Positions 16,814 through 25,170 of a stretch of DNA of 51,619 nt are shown piece after piece. The notes beneath the pieces are model-generated. The model made no database searches. It was not told the DNA's origin and worked only from the letters and a program-made list of their open reading frames with translations. Position 1 is the stretch's first letter. Each line of letters begins with the position of its first letter. The stretch is taken from NCBI GenBank assembly GCA_944326525.1, contig CALVEG010000013.1:1-51619 (forward strand). Direction: 5' to 3'. A program made the translations under genes and the position numbers. This DNA is from Candidatus Gastranaerophilales bacterium. Lineage in GTDB: Bacteria; Cyanobacteriota; Vampirovibrionia; Gastranaerophilales; Gastranaerophilaceae.

Positions 16814-17219
16814 TTTTTATCCGTTTGTTTATCCATAAATATATTTATAAAATGGCAAAAATAAATCCACCTATATGAGCAAGTGTAAAATTTCAAAAAA
16901 TACGGAATTTTTCTGTGGCTCAGCACGAGGGGGGCTCTTTATATTTTTGCCCCTCCCAACCCCTTAGAAGTAGTATTTAGAATGCAGATGTAAAGGAGGA
17001 GGTTTAACACAAAAGTTTTGTCATTTTACGCCAAGTTAATTTCATTTATACCTTTATCTCAGTTGCAAAAAGGTTGCAAAAATTCTGATAAATCAAAATT
17101 AAATCTGATAAAATCAGAGAATAAATTTAATCCCAAAATCATGCACCGCAACAAACATAGGTAAATTCTGATAAATTGCGGTTACAAGTAAAAATTCTTA
17201 CAAATACATTATTTCACAA
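16814..17219. other. Non-coding end of integrative element
   Basis: No gene is visible in these 400 bases. There is a GC-richer patch near 16921-16980 (CACGAGGGGGGC and CCCCTCCCAACCCC) and a purine-rich AAAGGAGGAGG at about 16994-17004 without a following gene. Direct repeats occur near the right end and are listed separately. Confidence 0.6.
17063..17176 (+). repeat. Direct repeats next to the attachment scar
   Basis: TTGCAAAAA occurs at 17063-17071 and 17074-17082. TCTGATAAA occurs at 17094-17102, 17104-17112 and 17167-17175. They lie within 160 bp of the tRNA fragment. Arm-type integrase sites are short direct repeats at such positions in lambda- and Tn916-like systems; assignment is inference. 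Confidence 0.45.
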
Positions 17220-17264
17220 CTCATAACCCGAAGGTCGTTGGTTCAAATCCAGCTCCCGCAACCA
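17220..17264 (+). other. 3' fragment of initiator tRNA-Met (CAU), probable attachment site
   Basis: The fragment starts in the anticodon loop (CTCATAA), continues CCCGA (3' anticodon strand), AGGTC (variable loop), GTTGG-TTCAAAT-CCAGC (T arm), TCCCGCA (3' acceptor strand), A and CCA. The CCC run next to the loop and the CGCAACCA end are initiator tRNA features. The 5' half is absent: upstream sequence cannot pair as D arm or acceptor strand. A 3' tRNA duplicate is the usual scar of tyrosine-recombinase integration. By polarity the element lies to the left; the complete tRNA gene should be at its other end, which is not in this window. Confidence 0.8.
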
Positions 17265-17350
17265 TTTAAGTGAAGAGGGTTTCAAGAAATTGGACTCTCT
17301 TTTTTAGTAAATATCTGAATGGTTGTTCCTTGAAAAATGAGGTTAGGATT

Positions 17351-18031
17351 ATGTGTATGAAATGTTTTAAAAGAAATTGTTATAATTGTTTTATTTTTGT
17401 TTTTTTATTTTTATTGATTTTGATATTTATATTTGACTATTGTTTTCATAGTTTGATTGAAAATATTATAGGATATTTAAATGTAATAATTGCATTTGTC
17501 TTGTGTTTATTGGCATATGGAGCACGAGATGATTGGCAAAAAGAAATAAAACGTAAAAACTTTGAAAATGCTAAGAAAAACTTAATCAATTCAATTATAG
17601 ATTGTGTGCAAACATTTAGAATGCATTGTTATGAAGATCCTACTTTATCTGCTATAACAGAAATGAATTCAAAAGCTTCTGAAGATGTGTGTTGCGATGA
17701 AAGTTCAAATAGACGCGAAATTTACAATATAGATATTGAATTTACAAGAAAAATACGTGATTTAAACCGAAATTTTGAACTTTTTGAAATTTATTATGAT
17801 AAAGAAAATACTTCAAATGAATTTGTGCAAATACAAGAGTTTAAACAAAAAATTATTAAATGGAGTTTCAATGTAAGAATTTTGGTAGTTGCAAAATTTA
17901 GATTTTATTTGCATTCTTCTGAGGACAATAATTTTGACAAATTCCAAGATAAATTGTTAAAGATGCAACCAGAAGTGAAAGATATTATTGAAGAATATAA
18001 AAATATAAAAAGAATTTTAAAAAGATTATAA
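17351..18031 (+). CDS. Two-helix membrane protein with cytoplasmic helical domain, unknown
   Basis: I chose ATG 17351 (GAGGTTAGG upstream) over an earlier start that would read through the tRNA scar junction. The 226-residue product has a Cys-rich start (MCMKCFKRNCYNC), two membrane helices (FIFVFLFLLILIFIFDY and NIIGYLNVIIAFVLCLLAYG) and a long charged helical domain with coiled-coil character. It resembles in layout the small membrane proteins with a cytoplasmic tail often annotated only as hypothetical. It is the first gene outside the probable island. Confidence 0.5.
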   Translation: MCMKCFKRNCYNCFIFVFLFLLILIFIFDYCFHSLIENIIGYLNVIIAFVLCLLAYGARDDWQKEIKRKNFENAKKNLINSIIDCVQTFRMHCYEDPTLSAITEMNSKASEDVCCDESSNRREIYNIDIEFTRKIRDLNRNFELFEIYYDKENTSNEFVQIQEFKQKIIKWSFNVRILVVAKFRFYLHSSEDNNFDKFQDKLLKMQPEVKDIIEEYKNIKRILKRL

Positions 18032-18149
18032 TGATCCCGTTTAGATTTTGTAAAATTATATTACGATTTTTGTTCATTTTGAAATTCGGGATTTGAAATA
18101 AACTTTATATATATACAGTTAAAAATACTGTTTTTTGTTCATTTAGAAT

Positions 18150-18182
18150 GGAAAGGGGCGATGAGCCCCTTTCCTTCTGTTT
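18150..18182 (+). terminator. Probable intrinsic terminator
   Basis: GGAAAGGGGC (18150-18159), loop GATGA with its flank, and GCCCCTTTCC (18165-18174) form a perfect 10-bp stem followed by TTCTGTTT. The T-tract is short of ideal. It lies downstream of the gene ending at 18031. Confidence 0.6.
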
Positions 18183-18277
18183 ATTATTTTATAAAATCTA
18201 TTTAGATAATTGTAAAGTTTTGTTTTTTAATAGCAAAAAAATCCTTGATTGGTTTTATACCAAAAAAGGAGATCCTT

Positions 18278-18649
18278 ATGCAGGTAAATTTCAATCCTTA
18301 TAATAACAGACAATCATTTGGTGCAAGATTAAGATTTAACTCCAAAGAACTTGAGAATCTTTTTTCGCAAGAGTTGTCGCATGAGAAAGTATACGGAAGT
18401 TTAAGAACAAATATTGAAAAATTTAAAACAATGTACCCTCAACAGATTATTGAAGGAAATTTAGTAAGTAAAGATTCTAAAAAAGTATTAGAACTATACA
18501 ATCCAAGTACAAGATATACAAAATCTTTTGATTGGCCTAAATATCCAACATATCGCAGCGGTTTATTTGGACAAGTTTTCAAATTCCTTACGACTGATGA
18601 ATCTAAAAGATTTTGGACGGATGAAATCGCAAAAGGACTTTTTGTATAA
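18278..18649 (+). CDS. Hypothetical protein with N-terminal SFGA motif
   Basis: ATG 18278 follows AAGGAG by about 7 nt; an earlier in-frame start at 18245 lacks this. The 123-residue product begins MQVNFNPYNNRQSFGARLRF, the short Asn-rich stretch ending SFGA that other proteins here also carry. The rest is soluble and mixed alpha/beta, with no known domain. No signal peptide. It precedes the L,D-transpeptidase gene by 60 bp in the same direction and may be cotranscribed. Confidence 0.55.
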   Translation: MQVNFNPYNNRQSFGARLRFNSKELENLFSQELSHEKVYGSLRTNIEKFKTMYPQQIIEGNLVSKDSKKVLELYNPSTRYTKSFDWPKYPTYRSGLFGQVFKFLTTDESKRFWTDEIAKGLFV

Positions 18650-18709
18650 GTTTATTTGATAAAAAATATAAAAGTTTTAATAATATAATATTTTAGTTTA
18701 GGTATAGAT

Positions 18710-19333
18710 ATGAAAATAACCCCGATTAACAATTTTAGAAAACTTTTTGGAATAACGCTTGCTGCAGGTGCAATAGCGTCCGCTCCGTTAATAACTTCCG
18801 GTTCAAACCAAGTATTAGCCCAAGATACAGTTACTCTTACAACACAAGTTCCTCCTAAAGGTACAACAGATTCCCTGATTTTAAAATCAGCCCCCAGTCC
18901 CGTTGTTTTTGTAACTGGGGAAAGAAAAAATGTAGCTATAGTTGTTGACTTGTCGAAGAATGTTTTATACAAATATGATGAAGATGGTCAACCTGAGATT
19001 GCATACAGAATAGCAAGCGGTAAACCCAGAACTCCGACAGATACAGGATTAAGGGTTGTTTTAGGTGTTGAAAAATATCCATACAAGTCAGCTCCTTCTG
19101 CAACTAAAAGACGCAGAAATCCGAATGACTACGGTCCCAGAATTATTGTTCTGGAAACTCTTGATCCTGTTACAGGAATAAAAGGGTCAACTGGAGAATT
19201 TATTCACGGAAATAATAACCCTTCAAGCATTGGAAAGTACGCTTCTTTAGGTTGTATGAGAATGGATAATGAGGTTATTAAAGAACTTGCCTCTCAGGTT
19301 AAACGTGGCGATCTGGTGCTTATTACGAAGTAG
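18710..19333 (+). CDS. Exported L,D-transpeptidase (YkuD domain)
   Basis: This 207-residue protein has an N-terminal hydrophobic export signal (about residues 10-40, FGITLAAGAIASAPLI). The YkuD domain follows: VAIVVDLSKNVLYKYD, then EFIHGNNNP with H166 and YASLGCMRMDN with the catalytic C182, fitting H-x(14-17)-S/T-x-G-C-x-R. It should make or modify 3-3 peptidoglycan cross-links or anchor proteins to the wall in the periplasm. The very N-terminus MKITPINNFRKLFG also fits the lineage FG-type start. Length is normal for single-domain members. Weak ribosome site; TATAAT near 18684. Confidence 0.85.
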   Translation: MKITPINNFRKLFGITLAAGAIASAPLITSGSNQVLAQDTVTLTTQVPPKGTTDSLILKSAPSPVVFVTGERKNVAIVVDLSKNVLYKYDEDGQPEIAYRIASGKPRTPTDTGLRVVLGVEKYPYKSAPSATKRRRNPNDYGPRIIVLETLDPVTGIKGSTGEFIHGNNNPSSIGKYASLGCMRMDNEVIKELASQVKRGDLVLITK

Positions 19334-19384
19334 TTTTAGGCTTTTGTCATAAGATGGGAAATTAAATGCTTTTGATTGATTAAA

Positions 19385-21457
19385 TTACAACTCAAGCCAC
19401 AAGACTCCGTATGGTGCAATTCTTAAGTGCATGGTTTTGTTCTTTAAGGATAGATTAACTTTTACACTTTCTCCGTTTACAAGGTTTTTAAGGCTTGTTA
19501 TGTGTCCGTCATTTTTAAGAATTACATTCACCGGTAAAGATATATCAGCCACAAGTTTTTCATTTGAAAGGTTGTTTATTACAAGAATTTGTTTGTCTTT
19601 ATCCTTTCTTATATATGAAAAATTGGCAGGTGAATCGGTATTTAGCGGTATAAATTCTCCTCTTGACATTACAGGAAGCGATTTCCTTAAATGAATAAGA
19701 TTTCTAACCTTTTTGTAAACTTTACTGTTAAATTCATAATAATCTTTTGTAGATCCGTAGAAGAGTTTTGAAGGAACCTCGCCTCTATGAATATCTCGCG
19801 AATCAAAATAACTCAAAAGTTTAAATTTACCTGTTTTTTGTTTAATTTTTCTTTCAGCTTCTGATTTTTGTGCATTTTTGAAGTTGTTAGCTACCCCAAC
19901 CTCATCTCCGTAATAGATTATCGGAATTCCAGGAAGTGAAAGTAATATTGAAAATGCCATTTCAATTCTGTCGGGGTTTTTGTTTAGAAAATTAGCTAAG
20001 CGTCCGCTTACTCCAAACCCTTTTCTAAATCCGGCACCTTTAGAAACAAGATTGTTATAAACAATTTCACGCATTTCAGGCGTTGTCATCTCTAAAGTTA
20101 ATTCGTCGTGAACTCTTAAAAACATTGCCCAAGAAGCTGTGTCAGGAATTTTGGGCGTATCCTTCATCGCTTCATAAAAATATTTTTTATCTCCTGTTAT
20201 CAAGCTTGCCCATATTGCAGGCATATAAGGGAAATGATATGCGATTTGTGCTTCGTCTGTTCGTTTAAATTCTTTTTTAACATTATCAATGTCTGTCTGA
20301 ACAGTTCTTTCTTTGCCGAAATATTCTAAGATATCTTTTGGAAGCTGGCAGGCTTCAACCTGAATTACAGATGAGGGGGCTGTTGCTTGAATATAATTGC
20401 TTATAAGCCTAATAATTGCATGTGTTTTGGGTTGATTTTCGGCGTTAGTACCGGCAGGTTTTGAAAGATACGGAATTGCATCCATTCTGAAAATATCTAT
20501 TCCTAAATTGCTCCAGTAGCTTATTGTTTCCAAACTGTAATATAAAACTTCAGAATTTTCCCAGTTTATATCAAGTTGAAAAGGATAAAATGTATGGTAA
20601 AAATAATAATCTTTGCCTTTAACGGTAACTTTTCGCCAGTGGTTTTCGGTGTTTTCCGGGAAAATCAGCCTGCGTTTTGAAATTTTACCGTCTTTTTCAT
20701 AATATTCGACTACTGTGCCTAATTTTTCGTCCTGATATTTTTTATAAACAGGCATATCTTCTCTTACTACAAAGTAATCAAGCTTTGATAAATCACCATT
20801 TTCTATAGCCTTAAACCAGTCATGTTCCTGTGAAAAGTGGTTTAAAACTAAATCAGCCTTGATTTTAAAACCTGCTTTTTTCGCTTCAGAAATAAACTGT
20901 TTAAATTCTTCCATTCCGCCAAGATCTTTTCGGACATCTCTGGGGTCTTTTACATCAAAACCAGCATCTTGCATTGGTGAATCTGCAAACGGAAGCATAT
21001 AAAGAGTTGTTACACCTAAATCCTTAAGATATCCAAACATTTTTTCTGCATCTTTAAAAGTATTCGTACTGTCAGGATTTTTTACTCCAAACTGGTCTAT
21101 ATAAAACATATAAATTATTTCATCTTTATACCAGTCTTCTGTTCTTGAAAGATCTTCTTTTTTAAGGCTTTCGGCTCTTTCTTTAACTGATTTTTCCGCT
21201 ATTTGCATTACGTGTTCAAAAATTTCGTCACTATTGTTTTTGCCGTAAATTTCTATTATAGCTTCTTTAATTTCTTTTTGTAAACGAAGTGGAACATTTT
21301 CAGTTTCTTCATTTGTTGTTAAATCAGATTGCTTAACTTGTGCGGTTTGAGCATTTTGAGAAATTTCTTCTTGCGCAAGCGTAAATCCCGATGGGGTAAT
21401 ACTACATATAGAAAGTGCCAATACTAGGCTTAATAAAGATGTAACTTTTTTATTCAT
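19385..21457 (-). CDS. Exported GH13 enzyme of trehalose synthase (TreS)-like type
   Basis: This 690-residue protein starts MNKKVTSLLSLVLALSICSI, a Sec signal peptide. GH13 regions: DLVLNHF (about 200), DIFRMDAIPYL with the Asp nucleophile (about 324), VIQVEACQ with the acid/base Glu (about 366) and FLRVHDELTLEM (about 450). WYKDEIIYMFYIDQF, LPFADSPMQDAGFDVKD and LLSLPGIPIIYYGDEVG are closest to TreS and sucrose-isomerase-like GH13_16/36 members. It probably rearranges or hydrolyses maltose-type sugars outside the cytoplasm. TreS is normally cytosolic, so the signal peptide is notable. TGTTAAAAT lies 6 nt before ATG and there is no Shine-Dalgarno, so the mRNA is probably leaderless. Confidence 0.8.
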   Translation of the reverse strand: MNKKVTSLLSLVLALSICSITPSGFTLAQEEISQNAQTAQVKQSDLTTNEETENVPLRLQKEIKEAIIEIYGKNNSDEIFEHVMQIAEKSVKERAESLKKEDLSRTEDWYKDEIIYMFYIDQFGVKNPDSTNTFKDAEKMFGYLKDLGVTTLYMLPFADSPMQDAGFDVKDPRDVRKDLGGMEEFKQFISEAKKAGFKIKADLVLNHFSQEHDWFKAIENGDLSKLDYFVVREDMPVYKKYQDEKLGTVVEYYEKDGKISKRRLIFPENTENHWRKVTVKGKDYYFYHTFYPFQLDINWENSEVLYYSLETISYWSNLGIDIFRMDAIPYLSKPAGTNAENQPKTHAIIRLISNYIQATAPSSVIQVEACQLPKDILEYFGKERTVQTDIDNVKKEFKRTDEAQIAYHFPYMPAIWASLITGDKKYFYEAMKDTPKIPDTASWAMFLRVHDELTLEMTTPEMREIVYNNLVSKGAGFRKGFGVSGRLANFLNKNPDRIEMAFSILLSLPGIPIIYYGDEVGVANNFKNAQKSEAERKIKQKTGKFKLLSYFDSRDIHRGEVPSKLFYGSTKDYYEFNSKVYKKVRNLIHLRKSLPVMSRGEFIPLNTDSPANFSYIRKDKDKQILVINNLSNEKLVADISLPVNVILKNDGHITSLKNLVNGESVKVNLSLKNKTMHLRIAPYGVLWLEL

Positions 21458-21463
21458 GATTGA

Positions 21464-21469
21464 ATTTTA
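21464..21469 (-). promoter_or_regulatory. Extended -10 box 6 nt before ATG 21457
   Basis: On the minus strand TGTTAAAAT ends 6 nt (TCAATC) before ATG of the GH13 gene. TGn plus TAAAAT is an extended -10 element. Transcription would start at or next to the start codon. Confidence 0.5.
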
Positions 21470-21567
21470 ACACGCTCTTGATTGTTTTAGTTTAAATATT
21501 AATTATTATTAAGTCACTATAAAATTAATACGTAAATAAGTCAGTTTTGCTATTTAATTGTTTGCAT

Positions 21568-21601
21568 AAAAAAAATCCTGTTGTAAAACAGGATTTTTTT
21601 T
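21568..21601. terminator. Bidirectional intrinsic terminator
   Basis: AAATCCTGTT and AACAGGATTT with a GTAA loop, flanked by A-run and T-run, give a 14-bp stem with T-tract on both strands. It follows the 1056-residue gene (stop at 21615, minus strand). Confidence 0.85.
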
Positions 21602-21614
21602 ATTGAAATGTTGC

Positions 21615-24600
21615 TTATTTTTCCGGAACAGCTTCTCTAATTGCTTTATCAACTTCATTGTCGCTGAGTCCTTGTTTGAGAAGTTCTGTTTTTAGGGCAT
21701 CTTTTACTGCCTTTTCGCTTGTATGACCTTGCGTACTTGCGGTATAGGTTTTATCACCTATTTTAACAGTTATGCTTCCTTTATAAGTTTCTGTTCCTGG
21801 AATTTTAGTAACAGTTACTTTTATATTTGGTTTGGTGTTTCCAATTGTTGGTGCTTTGCCGTCATTCTTATCAACTAAATAGAAATCCAGCGGATTTGCA
21901 AAGGCTTCAGGATTGAAAGTAAGGTTATATTCTTTCTTGGTCTTTGGATCGACATAAGTTATTTCTCTTTCAAAGTGCTGAATTGCGGGACCATTTTTTT
22001 GTGAACCTGTTTCCCAAATATCTTTTCCGCCAAGAAACTCTTTACGGAACCAGTTACGGAAGTTCGCAGAATTTGGTGCACCGTATGCCTTTTGAAGTGT
22101 TTGCCAGCCTTGGTAATATACCTTATTACCTTCTTTTTTAGGTACTGCAACCTCTACAGGTACAGTTTTTACGTCTGAATGAACTTTTTCTTGATCCGGA
22201 GTTTTCTCTTTATCAATTTTGATAGTAGAAGATTGTTCCGGTGTGGTTGGCTGTACCGGCGTTACTGGTTGTGTCGGTGGGGTTGGTTCTGGGTTTCTTA
22301 TGTCTTTTTGTGATACAACTCTCATTACTTGCGCATCACGTCTTAGACCTTCATCTCTGACCTTATTCATAGAAAATAAACCTTTGATAGTGCCTGCTAA
22401 GGCCCCAGCTCCTGCTGCTATACCATAGACGCCAAGACTACTGAATTTTGGACGAAATTTATGCGTTTTCTCTCCTGTTTGTTCATACAATTCTCTGTCG
22501 GCATCAGGGTTTTCAACTTCACCTTTAGCGACACCCTGTTCTTTAACTTTGTGGTCATACTCCCAGTGCCCATCTTTGCCGCTAACGTGTTCAGTCCCAC
22601 TAACATGTTCAGTACCACTGACATGTTCTACACCGCTGACGTGCTCAGTACCGCTAACGTGTTCCACACCGCTAACGTGTTCAGTACCACTGACGTGTTC
22701 AGTGCCACTGACGTGTTCTGTTCCGCTGACGTGTTCTACCCCGCTGTCATACCAAGGTACTTCGGTTGTTTCAGTGTGTGTGCCGGCTAATATACCATTT
22801 TCATAATCATTAACTGTCCATTTATGTGATGTAGAACCACTTGATTCCCACGGGACATCAGCACTCCACGGGACATCAGCACTCCACGGAACATCAGCAC
22901 TCCAAGGAACATCTGCGCTCCAAGGTACATCTGCTTCCCAATTTACATCAGCACTCCAAGGAACATCAGCTTTCCACGGAACATCAGCTTCCCAGTGTAC
23001 ATCTGTGCTCCAAGTTGCATTATCTCCTGATAAATGGTAAGTTTTCTCAAATTCCCATGGTACTTCTACCGGTATCATTTTTGTCAGTGATGCCAGTTCG
23101 AAAATTTTTTCTGTAAACTTACAGGTCCTCATTGTTGCCATAAAGTCGGATACAAATACTGCTCCTGCACCTCCTAAAGCTCCAATACCTGCAGATTTAA
23201 GAACGTGGGCAATTCTCATTTGTATAGTTTTATCAGCTTCAGTTGTTATACCAGCGGCTTCCATTGCTTTCTTTATGACGCTTCGTTTTGTTTTTTGTCC
23301 GTCTGCAAGACCTCCAAATACAACACCTTCAAAACATCGGTCTACTTCTTGTAAATCACAGAAATAATCACAACCATCCTGATTTGTTTGGTTTTCTCCG
23401 GATGTCTTACCAGCTTGTGAATATGCAAGCATTTGTTCTTTATATTTTTGCGGATTGAATACATATTTTTTGCCGCCTTGGGTTGTTACGGTTGCTGCTC
23501 TGTCATCATTCGGATCTGTAATTTCATCACAGAAAAGCGCTGGATTCAATTTAACTAATTCTTGAACATCCGGATCTAAATTAGCAAATTGAGGTGCAGG
23601 CGTTGAATCATATTTATGTTTTTGCATGTCTATTTGTACCTGCGCCAAAGCTGAAACTTCAACCAGTTTTTCAAAATTCTTTTCTCTGAATTCAGCTTCT
23701 TTACTTACTGAATTTTTAGCAGCTTTTTGGGCTTTTTCTTCCAAATCTTTGATTTTCTTTTGGATGTCTTCCGGTAATGCTGCATTACAGTTTTTGTTGT
23801 ATTCTACTGTAAGTTCTAAATGTTGTTTTTCCAGTTCTTTCTTTTTGGTTTCGTCTGTTTCATTTTTTATCTTTTCTTCTAATTCAGCTTTTTGTTTGTT
23901 GTATTTTTCTGTCAACTCAACAATAGCCGGCATTTTGGCGTGTTTTGCTTTTAATTCGCCAATTTCTGCTTGGCATTCCTTAATTTCAGCAACACCTGAG
24001 TTTAAGTTCCTATATTTTATTGCATTAATAGCCATTTCTTCACAGGCATTTGCAATAAATTCAGAATTGTTGCCACCTATCTCATTGACAGCTTTAAATT
24101 GAGCTAAAGCTTTTAAATCATCCATTGTTAATTTTGTTAGGGTGATATCTCTTGTGTTAGATTTCTGCTCTTTTGTTTGAGTTTCTGGCGCAAAAGCTGC
24201 TTTGTAATCACCCAACAAATCAGGATCATCCAGTTTGTCTTTATATTTGTCGATATAAGCTTGAGCAGATGCTTCTACTTGTTTTTGGACTTCCGGGTGG
24301 TCATTAGCGTATTTAAGCTTTAGTCGCATTGCAGAAAGCCTTTTAGCCGGATCTGAAGTATCTGTATTTTTCCACAAATCAACAAAAGTACCTTGAAGTT
24401 GTTTTACCTCTTTATGGCATAACACTCTTATCATGTCATGCATAGCTTCACTTTTATTATTTGAGTATCTTTCACGGAAATAAGCTTTCCATTGGTTAGT
24501 TGTTACTTCTCTGAAGTCTTTATCTCCAAGCAAAGCTGCAGTGTCAACCGGCGGCGGTTTTACTGTCCCGTCATCCTTTTTCTCAACAACTAAGCCTTGA

Positions 24601-24785
24601 ATTGCAACGTTATCTTTATAATAATTGTTAATTTCTTCTGTAGAACGCCCTTTACTTAATGCTCGGGCAATCCCGGCTGCAAATCTGGCATCGTTTGTAC
24701 ACGCTTGTCTAATTGTGGGATCTAAATTCCTCCATTGCCTTTCCGTAAAACCTTGCGGAATTGAAGTCATCATATTACTACCCAT
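21615..24785 (-). CDS. 1056-residue protein with two hexapeptide repeat blocks, unknown
   Basis: AAAGGA precedes ATG. There is no clear signal peptide. Residues about 1-470 are charged and helical, with coiled-coil stretches such as KQKAELEEKIKNETDETKKK. A Gly/Ala-rich hydrophobic segment (GIGALGGAGAVFVSDF) is near 545. Residues about 591-647 are tandem W-S-A-D-V-P units and about 682-737 are tandem E-H-V-S-G-T/V units, together about 18 hexads. A second hydrophobic segment (VYGIAAGAGALAGTIKGLF) follows near 785, then a Pro/Thr-rich linker and a C-terminal domain with VKIGDKTYTASTQGHTSEKA. It may be a membrane-spanning scaffold or surface protein. No family recognised. Divergent from the giant adhesin. 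Confidence 0.7.
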   Translation of the reverse strand: MGSNMMTSIPQGFTERQWRNLDPTIRQACTNDARFAAGIARALSKGRSTEEINNYYKDNVAIQGLVVEKKDDGTVKPPPVDTAALLGDKDFREVTTNQWKAYFRERYSNNKSEAMHDMIRVLCHKEVKQLQGTFVDLWKNTDTSDPAKRLSAMRLKLKYANDHPEVQKQVEASAQAYIDKYKDKLDDPDLLGDYKAAFAPETQTKEQKSNTRDITLTKLTMDDLKALAQFKAVNEIGGNNSEFIANACEEMAINAIKYRNLNSGVAEIKECQAEIGELKAKHAKMPAIVELTEKYNKQKAELEEKIKNETDETKKKELEKQHLELTVEYNKNCNAALPEDIQKKIKDLEEKAQKAAKNSVSKEAEFREKNFEKLVEVSALAQVQIDMQKHKYDSTPAPQFANLDPDVQELVKLNPALFCDEITDPNDDRAATVTTQGGKKYVFNPQKYKEQMLAYSQAGKTSGENQTNQDGCDYFCDLQEVDRCFEGVVFGGLADGQKTKRSVIKKAMEAAGITTEADKTIQMRIAHVLKSAGIGALGGAGAVFVSDFMATMRTCKFTEKIFELASLTKMIPVEVPWEFEKTYHLSGDNATWSTDVHWEADVPWKADVPWSADVNWEADVPWSADVPWSADVPWSADVPWSADVPWESSGSTSHKWTVNDYENGILAGTHTETTEVPWYDSGVEHVSGTEHVSGTEHVSGTEHVSGVEHVSGTEHVSGVEHVSGTEHVSGTEHVSGKDGHWEYDHKVKEQGVAKGEVENPDADRELYEQTGEKTHKFRPKFSSLGVYGIAAGAGALAGTIKGLFSMNKVRDEGLRRDAQVMRVVSQKDIRNPEPTPPTQPVTPVQPTTPEQSSTIKIDKEKTPDQEKVHSDVKTVPVEVAVPKKEGNKVYYQGWQTLQKAYGAPNSANFRNWFRKEFLGGKDIWETGSQKNGPAIQHFEREITYVDPKTKKEYNLTFNPEAFANPLDFYLVDKNDGKAPTIGNTKPNIKVTVTKIPGTETYKGSITVKIGDKTYTASTQGHTSEKAVKDALKTELLKQGLSDNEVDKAIREAVPEK
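22577..22742 (-). repeat. 18-nt tandem repeat coding EHVSG(T/V)
   Basis: About nine to ten copies of an 18-nt unit code for E-H-V-S-G-T or E-H-V-S-G-V. Third positions vary (GTG/GTT/ATG-like changes), so the units are diverged at DNA level but conserved in protein, which suggests selection on the peptide repeat. Confidence 0.8.
22846..23014 (-). repeat. 18-nt tandem repeat coding W(S/E/K)ADVP
   Basis: Nine or so units code for W-x-A-D-V-P with S, E or K at the second position and occasional H or N replacing P. The block lies N-terminal to the EHVSG block, separated by about 35 residues (SSGSTSHKWTVNDYENGILA and following). Confidence 0.8.
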
Positions 24786-25170
24786 AAGTTGTCCTTTCTG
24801 CGTTTTCTCCTACAGTACTCACGCTTTAACTTTTACACAATATGTAATTTCTTATTCGACACATCTTGCGAAAAAGTTTAATGCAATTTTAAGCACAATT
24901 TTTCTTTTTCTTGCTATACGTGGTTTTCAGGGAGAATATTTGGGTTTACATTTCTTAATAATAGTATAATTTGAATATATTTTGGATATATTGGGCATAC
25001 TATATTATATCACTTGCCCAAAAAGAGTCATGTAATTATCAAAATAACAGGAATTGTAAATTTTTGTAAAAAAAAATAAATTTTACTCAAGTTTCAAGTC
25101 ACAAATTACGTTTATATAAATATATAAATTAAGCGAGTGTTATGTGCTAAATATAGATAAGAGGTTAAGT
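24786..25170. promoter_or_regulatory. Divergent intergenic region with inverted repeat
   Basis: This AT-rich gap separates the divergent 1056-residue protein and the adhesin. TTGGGCA (24991-24997) and TGCCCAA (25015-25021) are perfect inverted arms 17 nt apart, a plausible operator or hairpin. I cannot place a convincing promoter for either gene, although AT-rich -10-like stretches are abundant (for example TATAAA around 25113). No gene is supported in the gap. Confidence 0.4.

Noticed and set aside
17177-17264. Complete tRNA gene at the scar
   Set aside because: Upstream sequence cannot form D arm, 5' anticodon strand or acceptor strand; only the 3' 45 nt are tRNA-like.
22549-23116. Repetitive plus-strand frames and a CRISPR-like look of the 18-nt repeats
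   Set aside because: Repeats are directly adjacent 18-mers without unique spacers and code for conserved hexapeptides on the minus strand; no cas genes are present.
24625-24969. Plus-strand frame crossing the divergent intergenic region
   Set aside because: Mostly antisense to the start of the 1056-residue gene; composition is not protein-like and there is no ribosome site.
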